Source of the DNA: UBA6544 sp038131165
Lineage (GTDB): Bacteria > Pseudomonadota > Alphaproteobacteria > UBA8366
NCBI GenBank assembly: GCA_038131165.1
Contig: JAYPOZ010000056.1
Span: forward strand, 1-28,457
Direction of reading: 5' to 3'
DNA: 28,457 nucleotides
The translations under genes and the position numbers were made by a program. The notes below the pieces were generated by a model. That model was not told where the DNA came from and ran no database searches. It was given only the letters and a program-made list of their open reading frames with translations. This document shows positions 7,319-16,055 of the stretch, piece after piece; position 1 is the stretch's first letter, and each line of letters begins with the position of its first letter.

Positions 7319-7650
7319 TGATGGATAGTAGCGCTTTCGTCGATCAGGCTTTGGAAGGCTACCAGAGCGCCCGGCAGCCGGGCATGGCAGCACCCGGCAA
7401 GAAAACACGCATGTCGAACGAAAAGATCGATGCGGTCGCAAAAGATTTCGAAGCCTTTTTTGTCTCCATGATGATGGAATCGATGATGTCCGGCATCGCG
7501 ACGGACGGACCTTTCGGCGGCGGCCAGGGCGAGCGGGTATTCCGCTCGGTAATGGTCCAGGAATACGGCAAGGAAGCTGCGAAGCAGAGCGAGTTCGGCA
7601 TTGCAGACGCGGTTAGAACACAACTGCTGAAAATGCAGGAAGTTAACTAA
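7318..7650 (+). CDS. flgJ: Rod-binding protein, FlgJ N-terminal-domain type
   Basis: The 110-residue product matches the rod-binding domain of FlgJ, which scaffolds rod assembly in the periplasm. The signature KIDAVAKDFEAFFVSMMMES is present, followed by GGGQGERVFRSVMVQEYGKE. The C-terminal muramidase domain of enterobacterial FlgJ is absent, as usual in Alphaproteobacteria; another enzyme must open the peptidoglycan. The ATG overlaps the flgI stop by one base. An in-frame GTG at 7315 is possible but less likely. It lies 10 bp before the flgN-like gene. Confidence 0.9.
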   Translation: MMDSSAFVDQALEGYQSARQPGMAAPGKKTRMSNEKIDAVAKDFEAFFVSMMMESMMSGIATDGPFGGGQGERVFRSVMVQEYGKEAAKQSEFGIADAVRTQLLKMQEVN

Positions 7651-7660
7651 GGAATAGACG

Positions 7661-8104
7661 ATGGATCCCACGGCACGCGCACATGAGCTGATCGACGTGA
7701 CCGAATCGCTGACCGCGTTGATCGAGCAGGAGAACACGCTCCTGACGGAATTGCGAATCAAGGAAATCGGCGCGCTGCAGCAAGAGAAGGTTTCGCTCTC
7801 CGGTCTCTACGAACTGCGGATGCGGGAGGCCATTCAAGATGCCGGCGCCTTCAATGCTGTCGCGCCCGAAATCCGCGAACGCCTCAGGTTGGCGAGCGAG
7901 GCTTTCGACAGATCCGCACAGCATAACGCCAATGCCCTCCGTGCAGCGCTCGAGATGAATACCCGGATGGTTCACAAGATTGCCCAATTGGCGACCAAGC
8001 AGGAGACCCGCCCAAACGGCTATGGGGCCACTGGTACGGTTCCCTACCCGACCCGACGCACAAAAGTACCGGTCATGCCAATGACTTTGAACCAGCAGTT
8101 GTGA
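7661..8104 (+). CDS. flgN: FlgN-like export chaperone for FlgK/FlgL
   Basis: The 147-residue product is predicted mostly helical: ELIDVTESLTALIEQENTLL, then LRIKEIGALQQEKVSLSGLY, and a second long helix around 60-108. This matches the pattern of FlgN-type chaperones that hold the hook-filament junction proteins before export. Identity rests on this pattern plus position: it is 10 bp downstream of flgJ and 10 bp upstream of flgK. The last 35 residues are Pro/Thr/Arg-rich and probably disordered. AAGGAA precedes the ATG. FlgN sequences diverge strongly, so the name is less certain than for its neighbours. Confidence 0.7.
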   Translation: MDPTARAHELIDVTESLTALIEQENTLLTELRIKEIGALQQEKVSLSGLYELRMREAIQDAGAFNAVAPEIRERLRLASEAFDRSAQHNANALRAALEMNTRMVHKIAQLATKQETRPNGYGATGTVPYPTRRTKVPVMPMTLNQQL

Positions 8105-8114
8105 GGGACGCGCA

Positions 8115-10229
8115 ATGACTCTGACCCTCGCTCTCCGCACCGCCCTCAGCGGCCTCTCCGCCACACAATCTGCGCTACAAGCTACGTCAAACAACATTAT
8201 TAACGTAAATACCGAAGGTTACTCCCGCAAGGATGTAACCTTCACCACACGTACGATCAACGGCCTCGGAGCCGGAGTAAACGTGGCGAACGTCGACAGG
8301 GTCGTCGACGAGTTTTTGATCCGAGAAATCCGAGATCAACAGGCTATTATCGGAAACCTCGATGTCCGCGAGGAGTTCTTGAGCGAACTCGAGTCGCTCT
8401 TCAGTTCTCCGGACAACAACCGCTCGATCACGAGTGCGCTCGATACGGTCCGGGATTCGCTGGAAGCCTTTTCGGTCACACCGGAATCTTCCGCTGCCGC
8501 TTTCAACGCGGTGAACGAACTGCGAAAAGCCATCCTACAGGTAAAGGATCTGACTGATTCGATTCAGAACCTCCGCCTCAAGGCAGACCAGGAGATCGCC
8601 CGCGCCGCAAGCAATATCAGCAACGAGCTGAACATCATCTCCGATCTGAACACCCGTGTCGCGCGCGCGGAGACCTTAAACCAGCCAAGCGGTGAGGAAC
8701 GAGACGAACGCGACCGGGCGATCAAGCGCCTGGCAGAGCAAATGGATCTCAGGATCATCGAAGATTCGAACGGCCTGCTGACGGTCCTCACGAATACCGG
8801 ACGCAATCTGATCAGCGGCTCCGTCGTCGAAACGGTCAGCCATGTCTCGGCGGTCCAGATGAGCGCATCGCTGAGCTATCTAGCCCCGACCGACACCGGT
8901 TATCCAGGTGGCATCGGCGGTCTTTTCCTCGGTACGCCCGATACCACGAACGGTACCAACGATATCTCGACGGAGATAACCACGGGACGCCTCAAGGGCC
9001 TCATCGATCTTCGCGACGATGTGCTGCCGAACCTGCAGTCCGAACTCGACACTCTGGTCCAAAAGATGACGGTCCAGCTCAATGCGGCACATAACGCCGG
9101 GACCTCGGCACCGCCACCGAACACCCTGACCGGTTCGCAAACCTTTGCCGAAACCGATACCCTGGCGGCGACCGGCGCCGTCGATATCGTTATTGCAGAC
9201 CGGTCGACCGGCGCCGTCGTCGAGACGCTCAATATTCCCGACCTCAGCGCAGCTACAGCTGATACGGTCGCTGAAGTCGTGGCTTTGATCAACGCGATGA
9301 CGAACGCCAGTGCCTCGCTCAACAGCGACGGCAAGCTCGTCATTTCAGCCGACAGTTCCGCCAACGGAGTAGCCATTTCGAACAGCACAAGCTCCTATAC
9401 GGTCGTGCAGGGAGAAACGCGAAACTTCTCGCACTATTTTGGTCTTAATGATCTCATCGTGCAGGAAGCCAACTCGAGCGACTACAACAGCTTCGCATCG
9501 GCCCAAGTTTCGAGCAGTACCACAAATCTCGGATTGACGGGTGCCATAACCATCACCGGCAGTTTCGGCTCCAGCGCCATTACCTATACCGGCAACACTC
9601 TCGCCGAAATCGCATCGGAAATTAACGCGGACGGCACTTTGAGTACCGCCGGCATAACGGCTTCCGTCGTCAACGATGGTTCCGGAAGGCGGTTGACTAT
9701 TCGAGATTCCGGCGGTGACAACTTTCGGATCACCGATAGCGGTACCCTCGTTTCGCAAATTGGTTTAACGAGTGACAACCGCGATCTGTCCGGCCGTTTC
9801 CAGATCAATACCGACATCGCCAGCGATCCAACGCGCTTGGCCCATGGTACGGTTGCTTCTACGACAGTAGGCCAAGTCGTCGTTTCAGCCGGTGACGGTA
9901 CTGCAGCCAGTAACCTGGCTGGCGTCTTCAGTTCCGACATAACGTTCGGCACGACGGGTGGCATTTCCGGGGTCTCAACAACGCTCGCCAGTTTTTCCGC
10001 ACAAATGCTTGGGCTTCAAGCCGCGCAGACCAACGATGCTCGTGTCGAACTGGAATTCACCACACAGTTTACCGAGACGCTCGAGTTCAGAGCATCATCG
10101 GTCTCGGGCGTCAACCTGGACGAGGAACTCGCAAATCTCGTCGTCTTGGAACAATCGTTCAACGCCTCGGCCCGAATCATCACCGTGGCCGCAGATATGC
10201 TTCAAGAACTGATCGACTCGGTCCGATAG
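8115..10229 (+). CDS. flgK: Flagellar hook-associated protein 1 FlgK
   Basis: FlgK is the first hook-filament junction protein. The 704-residue product begins with the axial-protein motif (LRTALSGLSATQSALQATSN, then NVNTEGYSRKDV) and ends with the FlgK signature GVNLDEELANLVVLEQSF plus ARIITVAADMLQELIDSVR, which form the D0/D1 coiled coils. It is longer than enterobacterial FlgK (about 550 residues). The extra length lies in a Ser/Thr/Gly-rich central part at about 330-620, which contains two diverged blocks with TAADTVAEVVALIN and NTLAEIASEIN. These resemble surface-exposed hook/flagellin insert modules. GAGGGAC precedes the ATG; flgL follows after 11 bp. Confidence 0.96.
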   Translation: MTLTLALRTALSGLSATQSALQATSNNIINVNTEGYSRKDVTFTTRTINGLGAGVNVANVDRVVDEFLIREIRDQQAIIGNLDVREEFLSELESLFSSPDNNRSITSALDTVRDSLEAFSVTPESSAAAFNAVNELRKAILQVKDLTDSIQNLRLKADQEIARAASNISNELNIISDLNTRVARAETLNQPSGEERDERDRAIKRLAEQMDLRIIEDSNGLLTVLTNTGRNLISGSVVETVSHVSAVQMSASLSYLAPTDTGYPGGIGGLFLGTPDTTNGTNDISTEITTGRLKGLIDLRDDVLPNLQSELDTLVQKMTVQLNAAHNAGTSAPPPNTLTGSQTFAETDTLAATGAVDIVIADRSTGAVVETLNIPDLSAATADTVAEVVALINAMTNASASLNSDGKLVISADSSANGVAISNSTSSYTVVQGETRNFSHYFGLNDLIVQEANSSDYNSFASAQVSSSTTNLGLTGAITITGSFGSSAITYTGNTLAEIASEINADGTLSTAGITASVVNDGSGRRLTIRDSGGDNFRITDSGTLVSQIGLTSDNRDLSGRFQINTDIASDPTRLAHGTVASTTVGQVVVSAGDGTAASNLAGVFSSDITFGTTGGISGVSTTLASFSAQMLGLQAAQTNDARVELEFTTQFTETLEFRASSVSGVNLDEELANLVVLEQSFNASARIITVAADMLQELIDSVR

Positions 10230-10240
10230 GAGACTAGCAG

Positions 10241-11203
10241 ATGACACGCGTCGCCACCCTCGCTCAGCAACAGCTGATAACCAGTAATGCATTACGCACG
10301 CAGCGGAACGTCAGTGAGCTGCAGGTCCAGGTCGCGTCGGGCAAGAAGACTCAAGCCTTCTCGGGGATCGCCGACGATGCCGGCCGGCTGGTCAACTTGA
10401 AGAGCGAACTATCGCAGGCTGAGCAATTCATCCAGAACATCACTATCACGGAAAAGCGCCTCGACCTCATGGCTTTTGCCCTGGATCAAATCGAAGAGAT
10501 CGCCCGCAAGGCCCGCACCGATTTCGCGGGCGCGATCAACGGCAGTGCGGCGGACGATATTCAGTTGTCGTTGCTGGCTCAAGCATCGCTCGACCAGGTC
10601 GTTGAAATTCTGAATTCCAAAGACGACAGCCGTTTCCTCTTTGCCGGCGGCGCAGTAGAGACAAAACCGGTCAATCTATCCAACGCTGCCTATACCGCGC
10701 CGGCCCCAGGCTCCCCACCGACATTCGTACAAACGGTCGAGACCGGATACTATCAAGGCGATTCGATCGTCCAATCCACCCGCGCCGACGATGGCTTTAA
10801 TGTCTCCTACGGCATAAAAGCCGATGAAGTTGCCTTTGAAAAACTCATTCGAACACTCGATAACGTCTCCAATGTCACGTTCACAGACCCAATTACGACC
10901 CAAGAGAAAACCTTTCTCCGGGACGCCATCACCGAAATGACGGAACTCCTCGAAAATAACGGGACGGACAAGACCCTCACTGACCTGCGTGCCGACATCG
11001 GATTGGACCGGGTGGTGCTTGACAGTCTGAAAAATAAACACACGAATTTTCTGCAATTCGCACAGGACTCGATCTCCGAAATCGAGAATGTGAATACCGC
11101 CGAGGCCGTCTCCTTATTGAATTTCGAACAAGTTCAGCTCGAAGCTTCGTTCACGACCATCGCCCGAATTCAGACCCTGTCGCTCTCCAACTTCCTGCGA
11201 TAG
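10241..11203 (+). CDS. flgL: Flagellar hook-associated protein 3 FlgL
   Basis: FlgL is the second junction protein between hook and filament and belongs to the flagellin superfamily. The 320-residue product has the flagellin-type N-terminus (residues 1-60, with QRNVSELQVQVASGKKTQAF and the conserved GIADDAGRLVNLKSEL) and a matching C-terminal helix ending in ASFTTIARIQTLSLSNFLR. The central domain is short. AGGAGA lies 9 nt before the ATG. It is the last structural gene of the flgIJNKL operon; I see no terminator in the 102 bp before the next gene, so read-through into the glycosyltransferase pair is possible. Confidence 0.94.
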   Translation: MTRVATLAQQQLITSNALRTQRNVSELQVQVASGKKTQAFSGIADDAGRLVNLKSELSQAEQFIQNITITEKRLDLMAFALDQIEEIARKARTDFAGAINGSAADDIQLSLLAQASLDQVVEILNSKDDSRFLFAGGAVETKPVNLSNAAYTAPAPGSPPTFVQTVETGYYQGDSIVQSTRADDGFNVSYGIKADEVAFEKLIRTLDNVSNVTFTDPITTQEKTFLRDAITEMTELLENNGTDKTLTDLRADIGLDRVVLDSLKNKHTNFLQFAQDSISEIENVNTAEAVSLLNFEQVQLEASFTTIARIQTLSLSNFLR

Positions 11204-11237
11204 CCCCGCTCGGGTGGCCCATAGGTTTACCGCCGGA

Positions 11238-11267
11238 TTGACAGTAGCCAGCCCGATCCCGAATAAA
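11238..11267 (+). promoter_or_regulatory. Possible sigma-70-like promoter for the TPR-glycosyltransferase pair
   Basis: A perfect TTGACA (11238-11243) is followed after 18 bp by AATAAA (11262-11267), a 4/6 match to the -10 box. It lies in the 102-bp gap after flgL. The weak -10 and long spacer make this tentative. Confidence 0.35.
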
Positions 11268-11305
11268 TCTAGGGGTATGAACGAAATACCGCCAAGGGAA
11301 ACGAC

Positions 11306-13207
11306 ATGACGGCGCCGGATTCGACCGCGTCTGCGCCGCTTATCGGCTCGGTCCGCGATATCATCGCAGGCGCGATTAAGGACTTTCGGAATGGGAATTC
11401 TGAGCGCGCCGATGAGATCCTTCGCCAAGTTGTGGAAGCCAGACCCGAAATGGCAGCGGCCTGGCACTTACGGGGACTAATCGCGCAAGAGAGCGGTGAC
11501 TCGGCGAAGGCTGTAGCCTTTTTCGAAACCGCAGCGGACCTGAATCATAGCGACGTAAGCTACTGGCGCGACTACGGAATCACCCTTCTTGAAATCAACC
11601 AACTCAACGCGGCACTGAGCGCCCTGCAAACAGCCGTGAAGATCGCACCCGACGACAGTGCTACACATTTTCGCCTTGGTATTCTCTATGGACGAATCGG
11701 CGAGAACGACAATGCCATACGGCATTATCGCCGCTGCACCGAGTTACAGCCTGAGGCGGCAGAAGCCTTTAACAACCTTGCGGCGACATACCGACGCGCA
11801 GGCCATCCAAAACAATCCTTCGCGGCCGCCCAGCAAGCGATCGCTCTCAGGCAGGGTTATCCGGAGGCGCATAACAACCTGGGTCTCGCCCACTGTGATC
11901 TCAGCGACTACCGGGCGGCCATCGCGTCATTCGAGCATGCCCTTGTGCTGCGCCCGGACGACCCTGAAATCCTGAACAATCTGGGTGTCGCATTAGACGC
12001 CGACGGTCAATACGAACGTGCCGAAGAAACTCTCCGCCTTGCCATATCGGGTAGACCTGTCGCGGTCGACCCGGCCCTGAACCTTGGAAACTTGCTGCGG
12101 GTCCAGGGTCGCCTTACAGAAGCTGAGGATTGCTATCGGACCGCTATCGCGAACGCACCCTCGGATATCCGCCCCTATGGCAATCTTGGGCTTGCGTTAC
12201 TCAATCAAAATAAGCCACGCGAAGCGACCGAGATCTACGAAGAGGCGCTAACACTCGATCCAGCGGCACACGACATCCGTATGAGCCTCGGAATTGCGCA
12301 ATTGACGGCGGGCGATTACTTGGCCGGATGGCAAAATTACGAAGCCCGCTGGAACGCCGCCTCGTTTCGTGTCGAGCGCAGACGTTTCGATGCTGCTCGC
12401 TGGGAGGGTCAGCCACTGGATGGCCAGCGCCTTCTCGTCTATGCGGAACAGGGGTTCGGCGACACCATTCAGTTCTGCCGTTATATTCCCCTATTGGCCA
12501 AGATGGGCGCCGATGTCACTTTCGAATGCCAAGGCCCACTCACCCGACTGTGCGGCACGCTTGACGGATCGCCCAAGGTCGTGGCGAGAGGAGACCCGTT
12601 GCCAAAGACGGATTTTCACGTGCCGCTGCTAAGTCTGCCGCGCATCTTGGGAACGACACTTGGCAGCATACCGTCGGAAGCACCCTACTTGGCCGTCGAC
12701 TCAAGGCGCGCTGACGCCTATCGCCAGCGCCTTGAACCAAGCAAGAAGAACGTCGGACTTGTTTGGTCAGGCAATCCGGATCGACAAGATGATATTTTGC
12801 GGAGCTGTCCGATCGAGGCAATCACGCCTTTGATCGAAATCGAGAACACAAGGATTATCAGCTTACAGGTCGGCAACTCTGCCAACGAGTTGCCGCAGGG
12901 TATTCTCGATTTTGGCGCGGAATTCGGAGATTTTGCGGATACCGCAGCAGCAATCTCCACGCTTGACCTTGTCGTCACGGTAGATACGGCGACTGCTCAC
13001 CTTGCGGGCGCGCTTGGAAAACCGGTATGGGTCCTGCTCGGCCATCACGCGGACTGGCGCTATCTGTTGGAGCGGGCGGATTCTCCCTGGTATCCATCCA
13101 TGCGGCTCTTCCGCCAAGAGAAGGCGGGAGACTGGTTTGGATTGACCCGCGCAGTCGGGCAGACATTCCGGGCAGAGTTCAACCAAGAAACGGCGTCCAC
13201 CGGATGA
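11306..13207 (+). CDS. TPR protein with C-terminal GT9-like (heptosyltransferase-like) glycosyltransferase domain
   Basis: The 633-residue product has about nine or ten tandem TPR units over roughly residues 15-345 (for example AFNNLAATYRRAGHPKQSFA and EILNNLGVALDADGQYERAE). A linker GWQNYEARW follows, then a C-terminal domain of about 250 residues. That domain starts LLVYAEQGFGDTIQFCRYIP and ends near VVTVDTATAHLAGALGKPVW, the pattern of GT-B glycosyltransferases related to family 9. TPR-glycosyltransferase proteins such as Caulobacter FlmG bind flagellin through the TPRs and glycosylate it. Position between flgL and the flagellin region suggests the same target, which is inference. The stop overlaps the next gene (ATGA), so the two are translationally coupled. 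No signal peptide is seen; it should be cytoplasmic. Confidence 0.88.
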   Translation: MTAPDSTASAPLIGSVRDIIAGAIKDFRNGNSERADEILRQVVEARPEMAAAWHLRGLIAQESGDSAKAVAFFETAADLNHSDVSYWRDYGITLLEINQLNAALSALQTAVKIAPDDSATHFRLGILYGRIGENDNAIRHYRRCTELQPEAAEAFNNLAATYRRAGHPKQSFAAAQQAIALRQGYPEAHNNLGLAHCDLSDYRAAIASFEHALVLRPDDPEILNNLGVALDADGQYERAEETLRLAISGRPVAVDPALNLGNLLRVQGRLTEAEDCYRTAIANAPSDIRPYGNLGLALLNQNKPREATEIYEEALTLDPAAHDIRMSLGIAQLTAGDYLAGWQNYEARWNAASFRVERRRFDAARWEGQPLDGQRLLVYAEQGFGDTIQFCRYIPLLAKMGADVTFECQGPLTRLCGTLDGSPKVVARGDPLPKTDFHVPLLSLPRILGTTLGSIPSEAPYLAVDSRRADAYRQRLEPSKKNVGLVWSGNPDRQDDILRSCPIEAITPLIEIENTRIISLQVGNSANELPQGILDFGAEFGDFADTAAAISTLDLVVTVDTATAHLAGALGKPVWVLLGHHADWRYLLERADSPWYPSMRLFRQEKAGDWFGLTRAVGQTFRAEFNQETASTG

Positions 13208-15036
13208 GCATGGACGACAGTAAGCCTGACATCCTCATGGAACTTGCCGATCTCCTGCAAGCTGCGTCCGGATACGCGAACGCAGGGGATTGGCAGCAAG
13301 CGCTCCGCTTAAGCGAGCTGGCGCTGGCCAAAGACACCGTCAACCCTGTTGCTTTGTATATTGCAGGTCTCGCCTGCGCCCAGTTGGGTCGAAATCGCGA
13401 CGCGATCGACCATCTCGCAAAGTCCATAATCGACAATGAAAAGGATACCAGTAAGCTCGCGGTGCTTGCGACGCTTCTGCAGCAAGAAGGCCGGACCGCC
13501 GAGTCCGTGCAATACTTGGAGAGACGCTGCCGGCTCGACCCAAATCCGGACACGCTGAATGTCTTGGGCGCCGCCTGCGCGGATGTCGGAAGAATCGGTG
13601 ACGCGATCAAATATTTCCGCGAGTCGCTCCGCCTACAACCCCAAGGCAATATCGCAAGTGCCGGTCTCTACCCGTTGCTTCGCTCCGCATGCGAATGGGG
13701 CCCTGAGCTTGAGGCACTGTCCCGAGACATTGACCGTTTAAACGCGGATGCTTTGGCGTCCGGCAAAGCGGCGGCCGAGCCGCCATTCAACAATATTCAC
13801 CGCGTCGACGATCCTGCGCAGAATTTCCGCGTCGCACGATCCTGGAGCGCGGCCCTTTCCGGCGGTGGGGATACTCCGCTTCCCAGCCCGCCCTCGCCCG
13901 CCTCTGGGGAGAGCAATCGGCGCCTCCAGATTGGCTATCTCAGTGCCGATTTTCACGATCACGCGACCGCACACCTCATGCGAGGGTTATTCCAATCGCA
14001 CGATAAGAGCAGATTTGAGATCCACGCTTATTCTTACGGTCCGGATGACGGCAGTCGGTACCGTGAAGCCATAAGATTGGCCTGCGATTTTTTCTACGAC
14101 ATTTCGAGTGATAGCGATGCCAAGGCGGCCCGGCGTATTCGCCACGACGGCATCGACATTCTTGTCGACCTCAAAGGCCATACACGGCACAACCGCCTCG
14201 CCATTTGCGCCGCCCGTCCATCGCCGATCCAGGCAACCTACCTCGGCTTTCCCGGCACCACCGGAGCAGATTTTTTCGACTATGCTTTAACGGATGTTCA
14301 TGTAACACCGCCTGCCGTCCAGAAATACTATAGCGAAAACCTTGTATACCTACCGAACTCTTATCAATGCAATGATGACACCCAGAAAACTCCTTTAATA
14401 AATAATAAAGAAATTGAAAAAATCAAAAATATATATTCTTTTTTATTTTGCTCTTTCAACAATCCAAATAAAATTGATCCAACATTTTTTTCAATTTGGC
14501 TAGATTTACTTAAATCCATTCCAAATTCGGCACTTTGGATACTTCAAAACAATCCACTAGCTGAGCGAAACCTGAAAGCCGCTGCCAAGCGGGCCGGTGT
14601 CGACGAAGACCGATTACTGTTCGCGGGAATGGTTTCACGGCGCGAGCATCTCGCCAGGATGGCTGCCGCAGATCTGGCATTGGACACGCGGTTTTACAAC
14701 GGTCACACGACGACCAGCGACGCATTATGGGCCGGGCTTCCCGTGCTCACGATGGAAGGAAACCACTTTGCCTCGCGCGTATCAGCCAGCTTGCTGCGAG
14801 CAATGTATATACCGGAACTAATCACCCAGACGCCGGCGGAATATGCTGAAAGAGCGTATTTTCTCGCGACGAGTACGACGGAGATAAAATCCCTGCGTGA
14901 GAAAATCGTAACCAACCGGAGAGCGGCGCCGCTTTTCGATACGCTCGGGTTTACACGTAACCTAGAGGCGGCCTATCTGGAAATGTGGCGTCGGCATTGC
15001 GCAGGTTCGTCCCCAGCACCGTTCAGCCTTAGCTAG
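13204..15036 (+). CDS. TPR protein with GT41 (O-GlcNAc transferase/SPINDLY-like) glycosyltransferase domain
   Basis: The 610-residue product has a short TPR part (about 10-170) and a GT41 domain from about 238 to 600. Conserved points are GYLSADFHDHATAHLMRG with the active-site-type His253, LVDLKGHTRHNRLAICAARP, QATYLGFPGTTGADFFDYAL, the NKIDP motif with Lys423 (equivalent to the UDP-binding Lys of human OGT), and GHTTTSDALWAGLPVLTMEG. The family transfers sugars to Ser/Thr; flagellin is the likely acceptor from context. ATG at 13204 overlaps the previous stop by 4 nt, so longer in-frame extensions upstream are rejected. Odd: the stretch encoding residues about 395-445 is extremely AT-rich, with codon use unlike the rest of the gene (see findings). 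Confidence 0.92.
   Translation: MSMDDSKPDILMELADLLQAASGYANAGDWQQALRLSELALAKDTVNPVALYIAGLACAQLGRNRDAIDHLAKSIIDNEKDTSKLAVLATLLQQEGRTAESVQYLERRCRLDPNPDTLNVLGAACADVGRIGDAIKYFRESLRLQPQGNIASAGLYPLLRSACEWGPELEALSRDIDRLNADALASGKAAAEPPFNNIHRVDDPAQNFRVARSWSAALSGGGDTPLPSPPSPASGESNRRLQIGYLSADFHDHATAHLMRGLFQSHDKSRFEIHAYSYGPDDGSRYREAIRLACDFFYDISSDSDAKAARRIRHDGIDILVDLKGHTRHNRLAICAARPSPIQATYLGFPGTTGADFFDYALTDVHVTPPAVQKYYSENLVYLPNSYQCNDDTQKTPLINNKEIEKIKNIYSFLFCSFNNPNKIDPTFFSIWLDLLKSIPNSALWILQNNPLAERNLKAAAKRAGVDEDRLLFAGMVSRREHLARMAAADLALDTRFYNGHTTTSDALWAGLPVLTMEGNHFASRVSASLLRAMYIPELITQTPAEYAERAYFLATSTTEIKSLREKIVTNRRAAPLFDTLGFTRNLEAAYLEMWRRHCAGSSPAPFSLS
14391..14550 (+). other. AT-rich mosaic tract inside the GT41 gene
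   Basis: By hand count, 14401-14520 contains only 23 G/C in 120 bases (about 19%), while flanking gene sequence looks clearly GC-rich. The frame stays open and still encodes the expected GT41 segment including the NKIDP motif, so this is a homologous replacement rather than an insertion. Codons such as AAA, AAT, ATA, TTA and TTT dominate here. Confidence 0.85.
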
Positions 15037-15058
15037 AGACCTGCGTTGGATTCTAAAA

Positions 15059-15493
15059 TTATGCGACGATACCGCCGCCGCCTGAGCGCCCGCCCGTCGG
15101 TTGAGGCGGGGCCGGTGGCGTCTCTTCAGCAGCAGACGGGCTGGTCATCAATCCGCTCGCAATATTGCGATTGATATCGATCAGCACTTTCAGCTTGCGT
15201 CCTTCAGGATTCGCCAAAGCATCGACGGTGTGCTTATCGATGAATACACTGAGATTAAGGATGTTCTGTTTGATCTCTGCCGGCAGCGGATTCTCGACGG
15301 CCGAGACATCAGATTGAAAAATTGTCCAAAGCCGCCAATTCAAACGCAAAGCCGCCCGATATGCGGTAATATTTTCGATATTCGCCTGCGCATCGGACAA
15401 CGCCCGCGCCGTTTCCATCAGAGCACGCGCTTCCGTTTGCCGGGCCCCCGCGCCTAACTTTTGCGAGGAACGATAGGGATCACTGGACGACAT
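15059..15493 (-). CDS. flaF: Flagellar biosynthesis regulator FlaF
   Basis: FlaF is needed for flagellin synthesis or secretion in Alphaproteobacteria and acts with FlbT in opposite directions in Caulobacter. The 144-residue product shows family features: a TEARALMETARALSDAQ helix, then YRAALRLNWRLWTIFQSDV and LPAEIKQNILNLSVFIDKHT. The C-terminal tail is Pro/Gly-rich. Its start overlaps the flbT stop by 14 nt on the same strand, so translation is probably coupled. It ends 22 bp from the oppositely oriented GT41 gene, with no visible terminator between them. Confidence 0.92.
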   Translation of the reverse strand: MSSSDPYRSSQKLGAGARQTEARALMETARALSDAQANIENITAYRAALRLNWRLWTIFQSDVSAVENPLPAEIKQNILNLSVFIDKHTVDALANPEGRKLKVLIDINRNIASGLMTSPSAAEETPPAPPQPTGGRSGGGGIVA

Positions 15494-15872
15494 GCTTCAG
15501 CACCTCTTCTTCGTAGCGCATCAGCTTTTTGCAATCTTTCATAGCGCTATAAAGGTTACCTTCAATAACTTTACGCCCAATATCAAGTAAAATTGGCCTT
15601 GAACTAGGTACTGCTTTAATAAAAGAGCTGACCAATTCGTTGAATTTACCTTGATAGTGAAGTTCTTTATCAGAGAACATATACATCATTTGCACCGTGA
15701 AATATATGCTTTTCGCAGGACTGTCCGCCTTCTCTTCCGTCATTATATCGCGCTCGCGCAAAACGCTGGCCTTGTTCTGGAGCACCAGCTCGGTCTTCTC
15801 CCCGCCATTGAGAACTACCGCCTGATTAATGATTACTTTTTCGCCAGGCTTGAGAATAAGTTTTAGGGGCAT
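15480..15872 (-). CDS. flbT: Flagellin post-transcriptional repressor FlbT
   Basis: FlbT in Caulobacter binds the 5' untranslated region of flagellin mRNA and lowers its stability or translation until the hook is complete. The 130-residue product carries family features: MPLKLILKPGEKVIINQAVV, then ASVLRERDIMTEEKA, a segment around KSIYFTVQMMYMF, and GNLYSAMKDCKKLMRYEEEV near the end. Base composition is somewhat lower in GC than its neighbours. It is upstream of flaF and downstream of two flagellin genes, on the same strand. A terminator at 16000-16029 separates it from the nearer flagellin, and I found no sigma-54 site of its own. Confidence 0.94.
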   Translation of the reverse strand: MPLKLILKPGEKVIINQAVVLNGGEKTELVLQNKASVLRERDIMTEEKADSPAKSIYFTVQMMYMFSDKELHYQGKFNELVSSFIKAVPSSRPILLDIGRKVIEGNLYSAMKDCKKLMRYEEEVLKHVVQ

Positions 15873-15999
15873 TTTGCACCGTCGCGTGGATAATACACGG
15901 GCGCCCGGCAGAAGTACCGGTACGCAAGTTGAGATTATTCATTGTATATATCATGCGGGCGTGCTTTTCGCGATAGGCTATAAATTTCCGCGCTAGAAT

Positions 16000-16029
16000 A
16001 AAAAAAGGCGGGGGCCAATGGCCCCCGCC
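16000..16029 (-). terminator. Intrinsic terminator after the first flagellin gene
   Basis: A perfect 10-bp GC stem (GGCGGGGGCC at 16007-16016 with GGCCCCCGCC at 16020-16029) closes a 3-nt loop. On the minus strand it is followed by seven T. It lies 27 bp past the flagellin stop and should end most flagellin transcripts before flbT. Confidence 0.93.
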
Positions 16030-16055
16030 CGGGTTCCAGCGAACCCTAAGGGGTA

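Noticed and set aside
13027..13203. 59-residue N-terminal extension of the GT41 gene
   Set aside because: It overlaps the upstream TPR-GT9 gene out of frame; the ATG at 13204 with ATGA coupling and a normal TPR start is far more likely.
15873..16000. Possible sigma-54 site for flbT
   Set aside because: The nearest GC/CC arrangement on the minus strand has 9 instead of 10 intervening bases and no TGGCAC half, so it is not supported.
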